Notes under the pieces: generated by a model
Database searches by the model: none
The model's input: the letters and a program-made list of their open reading frames with translations, nothing else
Told to the model about the DNA's origin: nothing
Translations under genes and position numbers: made by a program
Origin: Penicillus capitatus
Taxonomy: Eukaryota > Chlorophyta
NCBI GenBank assembly: GCA_965649825.1
Contig: OZ287695.1
Location: 620,001 to 684,000 of the forward strand
Length of the DNA: 64,000 nt
Reading direction: 5' to 3'
Shown here: piece by piece, positions 1 to 9,159 of the stretch
How the letters are laid out: each line of letters starts with the position of its first letter
How positions within the stretch are numbered: the first letter of the stretch is position 1

Positions 1-1047
1 TGTCAATACGACGCACTCAGAGCTGGAAGGGTTTGACTACTCTCCCGAAGAGATTCCATCGCTGCTGCACTGAGCGTTGGGCTTCGAGGCACTCGAATGC
101 GTCAAGGCACGTCTATGCCCTTATCGTTGCTCCCAACTCAAAAACGGTCTCTGGATTGAAGGTTTTCGCGAGAGAAGGAGCGGACGTCGATTCCACCACT
201 CTGTGTTCGTTCACACCGCTTCACGATTCCGTCCTGATCGTATCGAAGGAAATATCACAGGTTCGTCTCTAGAACATCTCTTTACCTATGACGCTACCCG
301 TTGCTGCACGAACCTCACGCGAAAAGTGTGACCTTGCCAGTGAAGTTCGCCCTCCTTCGCGTTCCGATACGAGACAGATCGCGCATGTGGATTTCCTTGG
401 CCGCAGTCACCAGTTTCCCTGCGGGATCTTGGCCTCCTCGACACAGTTGCGCGTGGACGTGTTTGTTCAGGGTCTCTTTATGGCCGGCGCGAACATGAAT
501 GGGAAGGAGTGTCTAGAAAGGACGGCATTTGCATCAGGCAGCCCACTACGGATACCTCGACATAACAGAGGTCTCGTCACCTCCCTGTCTCATTCTCTCA
601 TCTAGGTGTGGCACTTTATCATCGAACGGAGTGACAACAAAAGTGCAAAAGACTACCGCGGATGGACGCCGCTGCACTACGCAGTGCTCTCCAACGACGT
701 CGACACGGTCCGGGTAAGATCGCCGGCAAACAGGCGTCCATAGCGTGCGGTCGGACAGGTCCTTCTTGATTCCGGCGCAGACGTCGGTGCCAAGGATTAC
801 GCCGTGGAGCAGACGCCACTGCATACAGCATCGGCAGGAGGCTGTCTCGAGATCGCAGAGGCAAGACGCACGTGACGTGCGAGAGTCTGCGATTGTGTTT
901 TTACAGATTCTAGTAGAAGCCGGTGCATCGAAGACCATCACGGATCGCTTTGCAAATACACCAGATTATTACGTTTGCTCTTCCGCATTGTTGCTTGAAT
1001 GCAGTGCCGAAACTCGCGCCGCTCTTGTCGAACTGCTGATTTTTTGA
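1..1047 (+). pseudogene. Class C ankyrin-repeat gene, decayed copy (C1), 5' part outside window
   Basis: This is a copy of the intact secreted ankyrin gene at 58718-60369, and its start lies off the left edge. Exons are recognisable: first ANK exon (to about 90), exon with Gly-Ala-Asp-Val-Asp (about 160-260), exon around 465-570, a merged repeat around 610-715, repeat around 759-861, and the C-terminal exon 907-1047 ending in a conserved Ala-Leu-Val-Glu-Leu-Leu. It is broken. The Trp codon TGG found in the intact copy is TGA at about 71-73. One extra base near 523-530 shifts the frame in the fourth exon. One whole repeat present in the intact gene is missing because two repeats are fused. The C-terminal exon is still open, so decay looks recent. 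Confidence 0.75.
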
Positions 1048-1725
1048 TGATCGTTCCTGGTCTCCGGGGATTCTTCGGAGATCACGCTCGGCAGACGTTG
1101 TTCTGACTGTGCCTGTCGCTTTTCGATGCGACCACATGTTGACACGGGCTAGTTACGTAACAGTCAAGAGTAGAGTATTCAAGACACTCGTTTCTGCGTT
1201 GTCGTTACGAGACAAGGACGCGCGGACAATAGAGTAAGACGAGGCAGTCTTGCTTATCGAGTGGCCAGATGCTCGCGGACGAGATGATCACGACGTCATG
1301 CGGGTCTCAGTTATCACACATGATAGGACGCGAGTGAGATAGCGGACGGTGGACGACAGTCTCAACAACACGGCGACACCGCGTTACAAAAAATAAAGCC
1401 CCCCGATTGTTTCTTTGTTCTGAAAAACTTGCAACAAGCACAACGGCAACAAGGTCTTTTTTTAACGTCATTCAAATGCAAGGCGGATTCAACGAGGCAG
1501 GAGTAAAATAAAGGTGGAGATGATAAAGAAGCATTGTCCACCGAAGCCCCTTTCCGTTTGATAAAAGACTTTCTCCCGTTTGTTTTGGACTCCGGATCCC
1601 CCTTAAGCCCTAGACAGGGCATCCAATAATGCACACCCCCTTACTTCGCGGTTCATAGTTAACCGCGATCGCCTAAATCATATGTGCCGTTTGTATCTTT
1701 GAACAAGGAGTCCTTCTTCTTTGAC
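1048..1725. other. 3' flank of C1, no gene seen
   Basis: The stretch aligns by eye with the 3' flank of the intact C3 gene (60370-60900), including an A-rich segment with AATAAA near 1388-1397 that could be a polyadenylation signal. No convincing coding exon was seen. Confidence 0.4.
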
Positions 1726-2178
1726 TTAAAAAAATAAATGTCTTATTATCTTTTTCATTTGCAAGTAAGACTCATCTGTCGGAGTCTTGCAACAAGAAAG
1801 CAGAACGGCCACAACTGCCATGAAGATAATGATCGACAAACAAATCAACGACGGCATAACTCCCCAGAAGATAACGGCGACGGGCCACAGCACCCCCAAC
1901 AACCCAAAGCCAGCAAAACCCTTCACCGCTTCCTTGTCTTCTTCTTCTTGACATGCATAGCACGCTGCTAATACGGCACATATAACGGAGAACAGAACTC
2001 CGCCGCCTATTGCTATCAACAGCACTATCGGGCGACTGAGCCCTGCGTCTTTCGAACCCTTCGTCGAAACAGAGTCTTCAGGGATTTCTTCTTCAGATAC
2101 GGGGAGGTCAGACCGAGAGGCCGTGACTCCGAAGAATGTAAAGAGCACAAGAATCATCAGAACTCTTGCGCGAAACAT
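1726..2178 (-). CDS. Short three-helix membrane protein, ectodomain-less relative of the Cys-rich family
   Basis: A single-exon reading frame of 150 residues. Residues 1 to about 21 form a signal peptide (basic start, then a Leu/Val/Phe-rich core ending Val-Thr-Ala-Ser). An acidic and Ser-rich stretch of about 25 residues follows, then three hydrophobic helices near residues 50-70, 92-110 and 113-133. The last two helices, around a Phe-Trp-Gly turn, resemble the C-terminal helices of the Cys-rich membrane proteins at 16812-17786 and 27270-28250 (which have Ile-Trp-Gly-Gly there), but the Cys-Trp ectodomain modules are absent. It may be a truncated family member or a separate small gene. Function unknown; the membrane location is inferred from hydrophobicity. 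Confidence 0.55.
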   Translation of the reverse strand: MFRARVLMILVLFTFFGVTASRSDLPVSEEEIPEDSVSTKGSKDAGLSRPIVLLIAIGGGVLFSVICAVLAACYACQEEEDKEAVKGFAGFGLLGVLWPVAVIFWGVMPSLICLSIIIFMAVVAVLLSCCKTPTDESYLQMKKIIRHLFF

Positions 2179-2689
2179 CTTGAGAAACAGGAACCCCTGA
2201 TATCAGCGACCAGATATCCGTCAGTACGCACTGCACAACGCTGCCGACATTTTTATGGCCCAAGACGAGAATGAGAACAGTGGTCTCATTGCGAATGTGC
2301 GAATGGCACAGTGACGACGCATCCTTCCGAGAAGGTTCGAACTCGAATGAGCTTCTCGATGTGACAGATGATGCACCACAGTCTGCCTGCAGCGAACAAT
2401 TGTACACCGTTGGTTCTCTGTCTCTGTGCATGTTCAGAAGTATTGTCAGACAAGGGAATGGAGAAGCTCCTTAGAAGGACGAGCAACTGAATCGCCATTT
2501 ATCTGACGGACAGTTCTAGAACACACGAGCGCGCAGCAGCAGTTCCGAGTTCAGAAAGACCAAACCCAAGAGTGGACAAATGCTAGATACCCATTACTCG
2601 TGCCTGGAGGGATTATTCGGCTTCTTCCATAATCACTTCTGTCTTCACAGTAAATTTCAGTCATGGACATAACGCTGTCATGAAGGCGC

Positions 2690-2830
2690 CGAACAGAGAA
2701 GGAGAAAAGTCACATCATTACAAAAAACGTGACGAGTCATGACGTCATACTGAGAACATAACAAGAAAAGAGGGTTTTGAAAACCAGAGCGTGTCTTTGA
2801 GAGTTTTAGACTTTCGTTTTAGAAGAGACC
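2690..2830. repeat. Promoter-like repeat with TGACGTCA core; relative near 41555-41680
   Basis: This stretch contains the palindrome TGACGTCA at about 2737-2744 in a context (AAGTCACATCAT ... ACGTCATACTGAGAA) that recurs near 41560-41615, where it is followed by TATAAAAG. The pair looks like a duplicated upstream region. No gene was identified directly downstream of either copy, so a promoter role is a guess. Confidence 0.3.
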
Positions 2831-3209
2831 GTGTTCAACACGATGACAGATAGTAGAACACAGTGGAATGGATGGAATCATATCGCGAAGCCAAAAGTAA
2901 GAGGACGTATAGCATGTCATTGCACCAACGCCTCCTCAGATGACAGCGTTCGGAGAACCATATTCCGTTCCAGGAAAAGACCCAACACGTACGTAGACAC
3001 TAAGACCCACGGTCCGTCTCCTATTCTCGACGTCTCGGTCACCTTGCCCCTCTGCCAACACCAATAGACGGCAACACGGCTGCCTTTGACAGAAAAGACC
3101 GATTACTGACCACGAGCTCAAAGGCAAGAGGCAGAATGTGTTTTCCGTTGTACAGACAGAGCTCCGGATAAGGAAGGTAATTGTAAAACCAGTCGCATCA
3201 TTTAGAAGC

Positions 3210-3345
3210 AGATGTTGTCAGTGGACGGCTGTCCACCTTCGTGCAGCTGTCCAATTGCATAAATTCTTACAATTAGTGTTCGAACAGTCTTTGTAATCCT
3301 TACGCCTTCGTCGTTAACCCGTTGTCCGTTGACAAACACGACATG
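3210..3345. repeat. Direct repeat, copy 1 (copy 2 at 3832-3957)
   Basis: The two copies, about 620 bp apart, share a GTGGAC(G/A)GCTGTCCAC palindrome at their left end, then a TTCGTGCAGCTGTCCAA stretch and an AT-rich stretch, then GTTAACCCGT and TGACAAACACGAC. Copy 2 has the perfect 16-bp palindrome at 3834-3849 and copy 1 has one mismatch. Neither copy carries a convincing gene. Minus-strand frame 3202-3492 is open for 96 residues but matches no family I recognise. Confidence 0.6.
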
Positions 3346-3458
3346 GTTTCGGAGCGACAAAGATTCCGGCGATAGAATCCCGTCATCGAAGACTGAAGAC
3401 TTTCCAAGACACGTCCGTGGTGACAGCGTTTTACCTAGCACCTGCAGTCTGTAGTTCG

Positions 3459-3514
3459 TTCCATCGTCCGAGCTGCTGTGTTTCAGTTCCATCGTCCGAG
3501 CTGCTGTGTTTCAG
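3459..3514. repeat. Perfect 28-bp tandem duplication
   Basis: Two head-to-tail copies of a 28-base unit that starts TTCCATCGTCCGAG and ends TGTTTCAG, at 3459-3486 and 3487-3514, with no mismatch. The identity indicates a very recent slippage or duplication event. Confidence 0.9.
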
Positions 3515-3831
3515 TTTCACGCTGCGATAAGCGTACTGTTGCGCATTGTTGTGTTTACGTTCTTGTTACTTTGTCTGTGTTTACGTTTTCTATCTGGGTC
3601 ACCACGGACGTGTTGTCGCTGTGAAGTACGGTTCGAATTTCCAGAGTCGGCGTTGAAGTCTCAGAGACATAAGAGCTACAAAGCTGCGGCGAATGGGCCG
3701 CAGAGGGAGAAGCCACGTGACGATGGCCCTGGCTCGACTCCTGGCCAGCCTGATGTCATCCCGACTGTCGTGAAATGTGTTCCGTTCACATCATTCGGAG
3801 TCTGCACAACGGAAAGGGGGTGGGCACATGT

Positions 3832-3957
3832 CAGTGGACAGCTGTCCACTTTCGTGCAGCTGTCCAAAGAATTACATAAATTCTTACAATTATTGTACGA
3901 ACAGTCTTTGTCAGCCTTACGTCTTCGTCGTTAACCCGTCCGTTGACAAACACGACA
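3832..3957. repeat. Direct repeat, copy 2, with perfect 16-bp palindrome
   Basis: Partner of 3210-3345. GTGGACAGCTGTCCAC at 3834-3849 is a perfect inverted repeat. Such a site could be a transcription-factor or recombination site, but nothing in the surroundings decides this. Confidence 0.6.
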
Positions 3958-4454
3958 ATGTTCGAGGATGGATGCTAAACGGACGAGTCATGTCAAGAAG
4001 AGAGACTTGCAGATCGCTTACTAATGTCACGGCGGTCAGAGCCGGAAGAGAAGGATTCTTCACGGTGGTCTCTCCAAGATATTGCGGTAAAAGACCCACA
4101 TTCTCGGGAAAAAGAAAAGGTCTAAGACCTGTAACGAATGCTGTTACAACCTGAGTAACGAACTGTAGCCATTATCTCATCGATAGAGTTGTATTAGATC
4201 ATCAAAGTCGGCATGCGTCACGACTTCTTTGCGCATAACGCGTCACGTCAAGTCGCGGGGTTCAGAATGATCCTTTGTCTTCGCGTTTCGCCTTTTGTCA
4301 TCGACCAGTTCCATTCGACGCTATTTCGGCACATTCTTCCTGCTTTTCTACACCGCGGCAATCATCCTTCTGCGTCACGAGGTGAACCGAAACCAGTTTG
4401 CATAAGTGCTCCGCAGCCGGCCTGTCTTTCGTTCGACGGCACGTGCAGATGCAG

Positions 4455-5047
4455 TCGCGACGGAGACGTGACTCTCGCATTCGCCGACGGTTCCTTTCTG
4501 AAAACGCAATCCAAGTTGCTGCAACTGGCATCTCCCACATTCGGCGTAATGATGACAGGCAGCTATCACAGCAGAAGAATACACATGGAGAGAACGTCTA
4601 GAGAGACATGGGTCCGTATCCTGAACTTCCTGCATCCGTCTGCTCCGCCTTTTGAATGGGACATCAATCCGTACGAAGAAACGGATCTAATCGTAAAGAC
4701 ACGCACTCATCGACAGGACTGAGTCTTTTGGCATTTAGGTTGACATGTTGGAACAGGCGAGGAAGTTCAGGTTCGGCGCCTTGATGTCGTTCTTGGATGA
4801 TGCGATTTCCGAAAAACTATCTCTTAGTCCGTCGTCCACGTTCAGATTCCTCTTCCTAAGCAGCAGCACCTTCCGGGAAAACCAAGCAAGTTTTTACCAA
4901 GCGGCCATCCATTTTGAAGTCGACCTGGCCAAAGGAGAGAAACGCATTTTGATGCATCATCGCCATAAGCAGATCTTCAGATATGTTGTCGAGAATGGAA
5001 GACCCGTATTCTTTAAGAAACTGGTGGAAGATATTATAGAGGACTGA
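4455..5047 (+). CDS. BTB/POZ-domain protein (BTB1)
   Basis: Exon 4455-4692, a 46-nt GT-AG intron, and exon 4739-5047 join in phase 0. The first exon gives the BTB start (Asp-Gly-Asp-Val-Thr-Leu, then Phe-Leu-Lys-Thr-Gln-Ser-Lys-Leu-Leu and Ser-Pro-Thr-Phe), matching the family pattern in which a core is followed by a residue kept for dimer contacts. The second exon continues with Leu-Glu-Gln-Ala-Arg-Lys-Phe and about 90 further residues. The exon start at 4455 is chosen because the copy at 33783 has two extra bases just upstream that would shift the frame unless they are intronic. The 5' exon(s) were not resolved; an open stretch from 4213 may be part. BTB proteins usually dimerise and often serve as adaptors for Cul3 ubiquitin ligases. 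The gene converges on the A1 protease-ankyrin gene, an arrangement kept in all three A blocks. Confidence 0.6.
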
Positions 5048-5632
5048 TGGTGTCTGCTCGTTATGATGGGCAACTGAAGTCAGGCAGTAAATGATATGGC
5101 AGTCCACGGGTAGACAGTGAGATGCGATAAGAACTGAGGTTGTAATAATGTTTTGTAAAGAACGAATGATGGGTTAGTAAAGGATTCTGATTCGTCATTC
5201 GGATTCATCATTAATTGATCGGTCATTTCGAATTCTCTCCAGTGCTGTCCCGTTTTATACAGAGTCGTTCGGATACGAAAAAATGTCACCGTCCAAGACT
5301 TGTCCGTATTCTTTCACGTTATTGTTTCGCTGGCAATTGACGGCGGCGAAAGCGAACAGACTATCACCAATAAATTTCGGGATCCCTCCCCGTCAGTAAA
5401 TGTAAAAGCCTTTCTCGTTTGGCATCGCCCTTGTCGAAAACATGTTGTCAAAGGGACCAACACTCTCAGGACCTGGCCGTTTTGTTCCCGCGCGATCCTG
5501 TTCGAATTCACACGGTAAACGCAAGGCGACGACGATCAAACCGCAGAGTAATATTGCAAGAAGTGTTTGTCGACAGAAGAACGAAACGTAGCACCGTGTT
5601 TCGTTGCCGTAGAAAGGCCAAAGAGATGCAGT
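5048..5632. other. Spacer between convergent BTB1 and A1 genes
   Basis: A similar spacer lies between BTB2 and A2 (34424-35012). No gene is supported. The high conservation between the two spacers reflects block duplication rather than coding constraint, since frames are not preserved. Confidence 0.5.
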
Positions 5633-8244
5633 TCAAACACGCAGGAGTTCAGTGAGCGCCGCCCGAGTTTCATCCGAGCACTTGGCGTTACTGTCGTCAC
5701 AGATACGATCGAACGGAATCCTGTTGAGTTCATCTGTGCTGTTCTTGTTTGCACCAGCTGCTACGAGCATCTGCCCATAGCTATACCTAAGCGACGGTCA
5801 ACGGGATCGGTAACTTACCTTGGCCGTTTGCAATTTGCCATAAAAAGCTGTTACGTGAAGTGGAGACCCGCGATCGTCTTTAACAATTGCTTCGACATCT
5901 GCACCGTGCTCAAGGAGGATCTTCAAACGTCTCCATTAGCACGGCAGTCCGACACAACCGCTGCTTTACTTTTGTAATCTCGATGTGTTCTCTAAGGGCA
6001 GCTTCGTGCAATGGAGTAAAACCGTTGGTGCTGGCAGTGTTGATGTTCGCGCCGGCTTCTATAAGGATCTGCATTCCGTCGTTAATTAAGTGGACATAGG
6101 AGCGAAGGCACGATTCCGACCTTCACAATCTGTATAGATCCACGTTGAGCAGCTCTTTGCAGTGGTGTCCAACTGTTTCCGTCAAAAACATCTATGTCTG
6201 CCCCAGCGTCTACTAGAATCTTGCTCCACTGACTTATAAACAAGTAGCCAAACGAATTCAAGGCCAACTAACCTTTGCAATCTGTGTGCACCCCCCTGCA
6301 GCTGCATCAATAAGTGGAGAAAAGCCACGGTCATCGCTGAAACTGTCGAGGTACGCGCCATGGTCGACAAGATACTTTTCGGAACTTCTCAGCAAGAGAG
6401 TCGACACAAAGCACTGAGTTAACCTTTACGATGTTGACGTGATTTTTGTTCGTTGCCATTTGAAGCGGTGTCGAGTTGTCGTCGTTTAAGACATCAGTGT
6501 CCGCTCCATGATCAAGGAGAATCTGCTTGCGCGACCGGCACTGCGAGACATGAAAGATGTCTCGCCAACCTTTACGACTCGAGCGCTGTTGAACACCGCA
6601 GCTTCATGCAGAGGCGTATTGCCGTTGGCACTCGGGATGTCAATTCCCGCGTCATACTTTATTAGTACCTAAAGGGAGCAGTCATTTATTAGAAATGAGA
6701 GGACTTGGTGTCTGTCATTCCGCGATTAAGCATCTGCACAGGAGTCTGGCCTTACCTGAGCACACTGCGCGGCGTTAAGCGCAGCAGCTGCGTGCAGCAG
6801 AGTCGAGCGATCCGGTTTCGGAAGTGACTGTACGTCTTTCTCTCCGTAGGTGGTGTCGACGTAGAGACCGGCCAAGATGAGGGCCTCGGCGTCAATGGAG
6901 TTGTCCGACCGCATGGCATGGAGCATCGCCTGCGCAAAACACCGTCCACACTTCGACTTCTATGCAGTTTACTTCGATCATATCCGATTCCGAGAACAAG
7001 GCATAGTGCTTCCGCCTCTCCTCCAACTTGACCTGGCGCGTCGCAACGCACCTCGAACGCTGGGCGCATGTGCTGAAGACGAAGAGTGAATCTCGGATCT
7101 CACATCTTGATGACAGGTGATGGTCCGTTCGATCCAATCGAAGAAGTAGTCGACCCTCGTGTAAACAGCAGGCTCGTCCCCGGAACAAGCGTCGGCGTCG
7201 TCCCCCGCGTAGCCGAATGACGTGATGCCGACGATCATGTCCAGCTGCGGCTTCCCATCCTCCACTTGTCCGTAAGGAGCGTCCATCAGCAGCAGAGGAC
7301 CTCCAGAGTCACCTGCCAGACAGTGTAAGAACATTGCTTGTGAGAGGGTGCTGTGGGGGTCAGCCCAGATGACCTTTGCAGGTGTCCTCCCGCAGACCCC
7401 CAGCGCAGATCCAGCTCTTCGGGTCGACGTCCTGCGGTCTTGTTTTGCATTTGTCCTGCCCGACCACGGCGAGATGACCCGCCACCTGCAGCTTCTTCGC
7501 GACGACGCCGTCTTCGGTGAGTCCCCATCCTGTGGCACCGAGATATTGACCCTTGTCCAGGGGAACGTAGCCCGTGCCCAATCGCGGCAGCGTCACGCCG
7601 GCGTCTCTGTCGAGCTTCAGCACGGCGACGTCGTGTCCATGTCCGACGTCGCCTGTCCACTTGGGGTGGACGTATCCTGCGATCGCATCAAATACCTGCA
7701 CAGACGCGACATGCAGGCCTCGCTTCCGTCACAGAGTGATTCGCAGCTACCTGGTGTTCTTCTGCCTTCTTGCGGTCGTGTATCCCGCAGTAGACGATGG
7801 GCGACAGACCGACGGTGGGGCGAATGTTAGGGTCCACGCAGTGAGCCGCCGTCAGGACCCAGTCGCGTCTGAACAGCGTCGCTCCGCACATGTGGCGGCG
7901 AGTGCCACGTTCTCTCAGGCTGCATGCGTATGGAAACCTTCCAGGCGGCGCCGTCTTTCCTCTCTGTCAACCGTTGGCCTTGAATTCTGCGGCAACAACG
8001 TTTGTAACGCTTACCACTATTCTTCCGACGGCGGTTGTGTTCGACTTAGAGCTTATGTCACTGTTTTTTAATGCTTCGCACAAGAGAAGGTCGTACAAAT
8101 GCAAGTGTTTTCGTTTTCCGCACCTAGAGTGTCGACGGATGCCCATGCCGTCAGCAACAGCGAGTGCAGCGTCAAATACGTCAGCGCGAAGAGCCACTTC
8201 TTCGAGCGGTGTGCTTGCGCGGAAGACGGACGGAGCGCGAACAT
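5633..8244 (-). CDS. Trypsin-like serine protease fused to ankyrin repeats (A1)
   Basis: A 13-exon model of 611 residues: 8244-8124, 8073-8015, 7963-7751, 7695-7374, 7312-7104, 6929-6756, 6668-6570, 6522-6424, 6374-6273, 6219-6121, 6068-5970, 5920-5819, 5770-5633. All introns are GT-AG. Exon 1 is a signal peptide (Leu/Thr/Ala-rich core after a basic start). The activation site is Gly-Arg / Ile-Val-Arg-Gly at the exon 2-3 junction. The catalytic residues are visible: His in LTAAHC, Asp in GHDVAVLKL, Ser in GDSGGP, the last restored only by phase-1 splicing of Lys-Gly to Asp-Ser. Position 189 (chymotrypsin numbering) is Asp, predicting cleavage after Arg/Lys. The protease ends at CHQD and joins in phase 0 to eight ANK exons, five or more of them exactly one 33-residue repeat. 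The junction intron (174 nt) is longer than the others, so two adjacent genes remain an alternative, but the frame and phase support fusion. Confidence 0.75.
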
Positions 8245-9159
8245 CTTCTCCAACGAGAATGACGCTTAGATGCGGAAACAGTCAACCAGTCCCGAGTCAT
8301 CTGTTGTACCAAATCGATCTCGAATCATTTGCGTCCCGACAGAATCGCATCATAAGACGTAAGTTGTTAGACGTGATCGACGATTTCGGACAGACCCAGA
8401 ACTGTCGAAATTGTTCGGCGTTTAATGGCGATTAAACCAGAGATTCGAGTTTCAATCTCCAGCATCTCAGATGGAGAAGATCAGCTACTGGCTGTTTGTC
8501 TAAGGGCAAGTGACAGAATCCCAGATTCACTGTCGAAGTGTAAGCTCATCGATCGGGGTGTGTTGTCCTTTCATGCACATTTGTTTTCGTAAAGCGGACC
8601 GCTCTTAAACGAATGCACTTAATATAATGTAATGTCGAGATACATCCTTTCGCAAAGATGTCTCGAGGCCGAGATGCAGCAAACAATCAGCACTAAGCCT
8701 CACCGAATGGGAGTTCAGATTTCACTGTGAAATAAACAGCGAAGACATTTCTGAACTCTGGACGTACCACTCAGTCATTTCCATAACAAAGGTGAATAAT
8801 GTGATCTCCATGCGAAATGTTACTCAATGACAGAAAGAGTGAGAATGTTGCTATTGTCATCATTAAACAGACGATGTTAAAATGCAACAGATGTTTCAGT
8901 TTCGGTTCTAAGATTTTCTCCAACAATGATGCGCAGCGATTGATAACAATCAGCATTCGATAACAGACACAATGGTCGTAATATCCTCTCACTTCTTGCA
9001 TACAGGAAATCATCAATCGTTTGGTCTCCCTTTCACCCGATCTGAATTTATGATAAGAACTTGTTAGAACACAGATACAGTGTGACAATAAAATGAGAAA
9101 GGGTCAAGACAGTTGTCTCATTGGAGTGTTTAATAGTGGTGGGTTTATGGGACGTCCCC
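8245..9159. repeat. Conserved 3' flank of class B genes (copy at B1)
   Basis: About 760 bp (8395-9159) recurs downstream of every class B gene: near 20350-21116, 41280-42251 and 45950-46678. Shared landmarks include a CCAGCAYYTCA stretch, GTGTCCTTTCA, TTGTTTTCGT/TCTTCG, GAATGCAC and AAACAGACGATGT. No open frame is kept between copies, so this is non-coding duplicated DNA (3' UTR plus intergenic). The 8245-8394 part is the upstream region of A1. Confidence 0.65.

Noticed and set aside
3202-3492. Minus-strand 96-residue frame, faintly ubiquitin-like
   Set aside because: The frame overlaps a direct repeat whose second copy does not keep it open, and no diagnostic residues are present.
5200-5260. 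Direct short repeats GATTCGTCATTCGGATTCATCA as CRISPR-like
   Set aside because: Only two partial copies without regular spacers, in a eukaryotic context.
7040-7075. ATG of MRPAFE as an independent start of the ankyrin gene in A1
   Set aside because: In A2 and A3 the exon boundary after it is not usable, and at the class C gene C3 the equivalent position is ATA just before an intron acceptor; a single intron from 7103 to 6930 fits all copies better.
7348-7830. Long plus-strand frame opposite the A1 protease exons (also in A2 and A3, up to 230 residues)
   Set aside because: Shadow of the GC-rich protease exons on the other strand; it crosses the introns of a well-supported minus-strand gene and has no domain.
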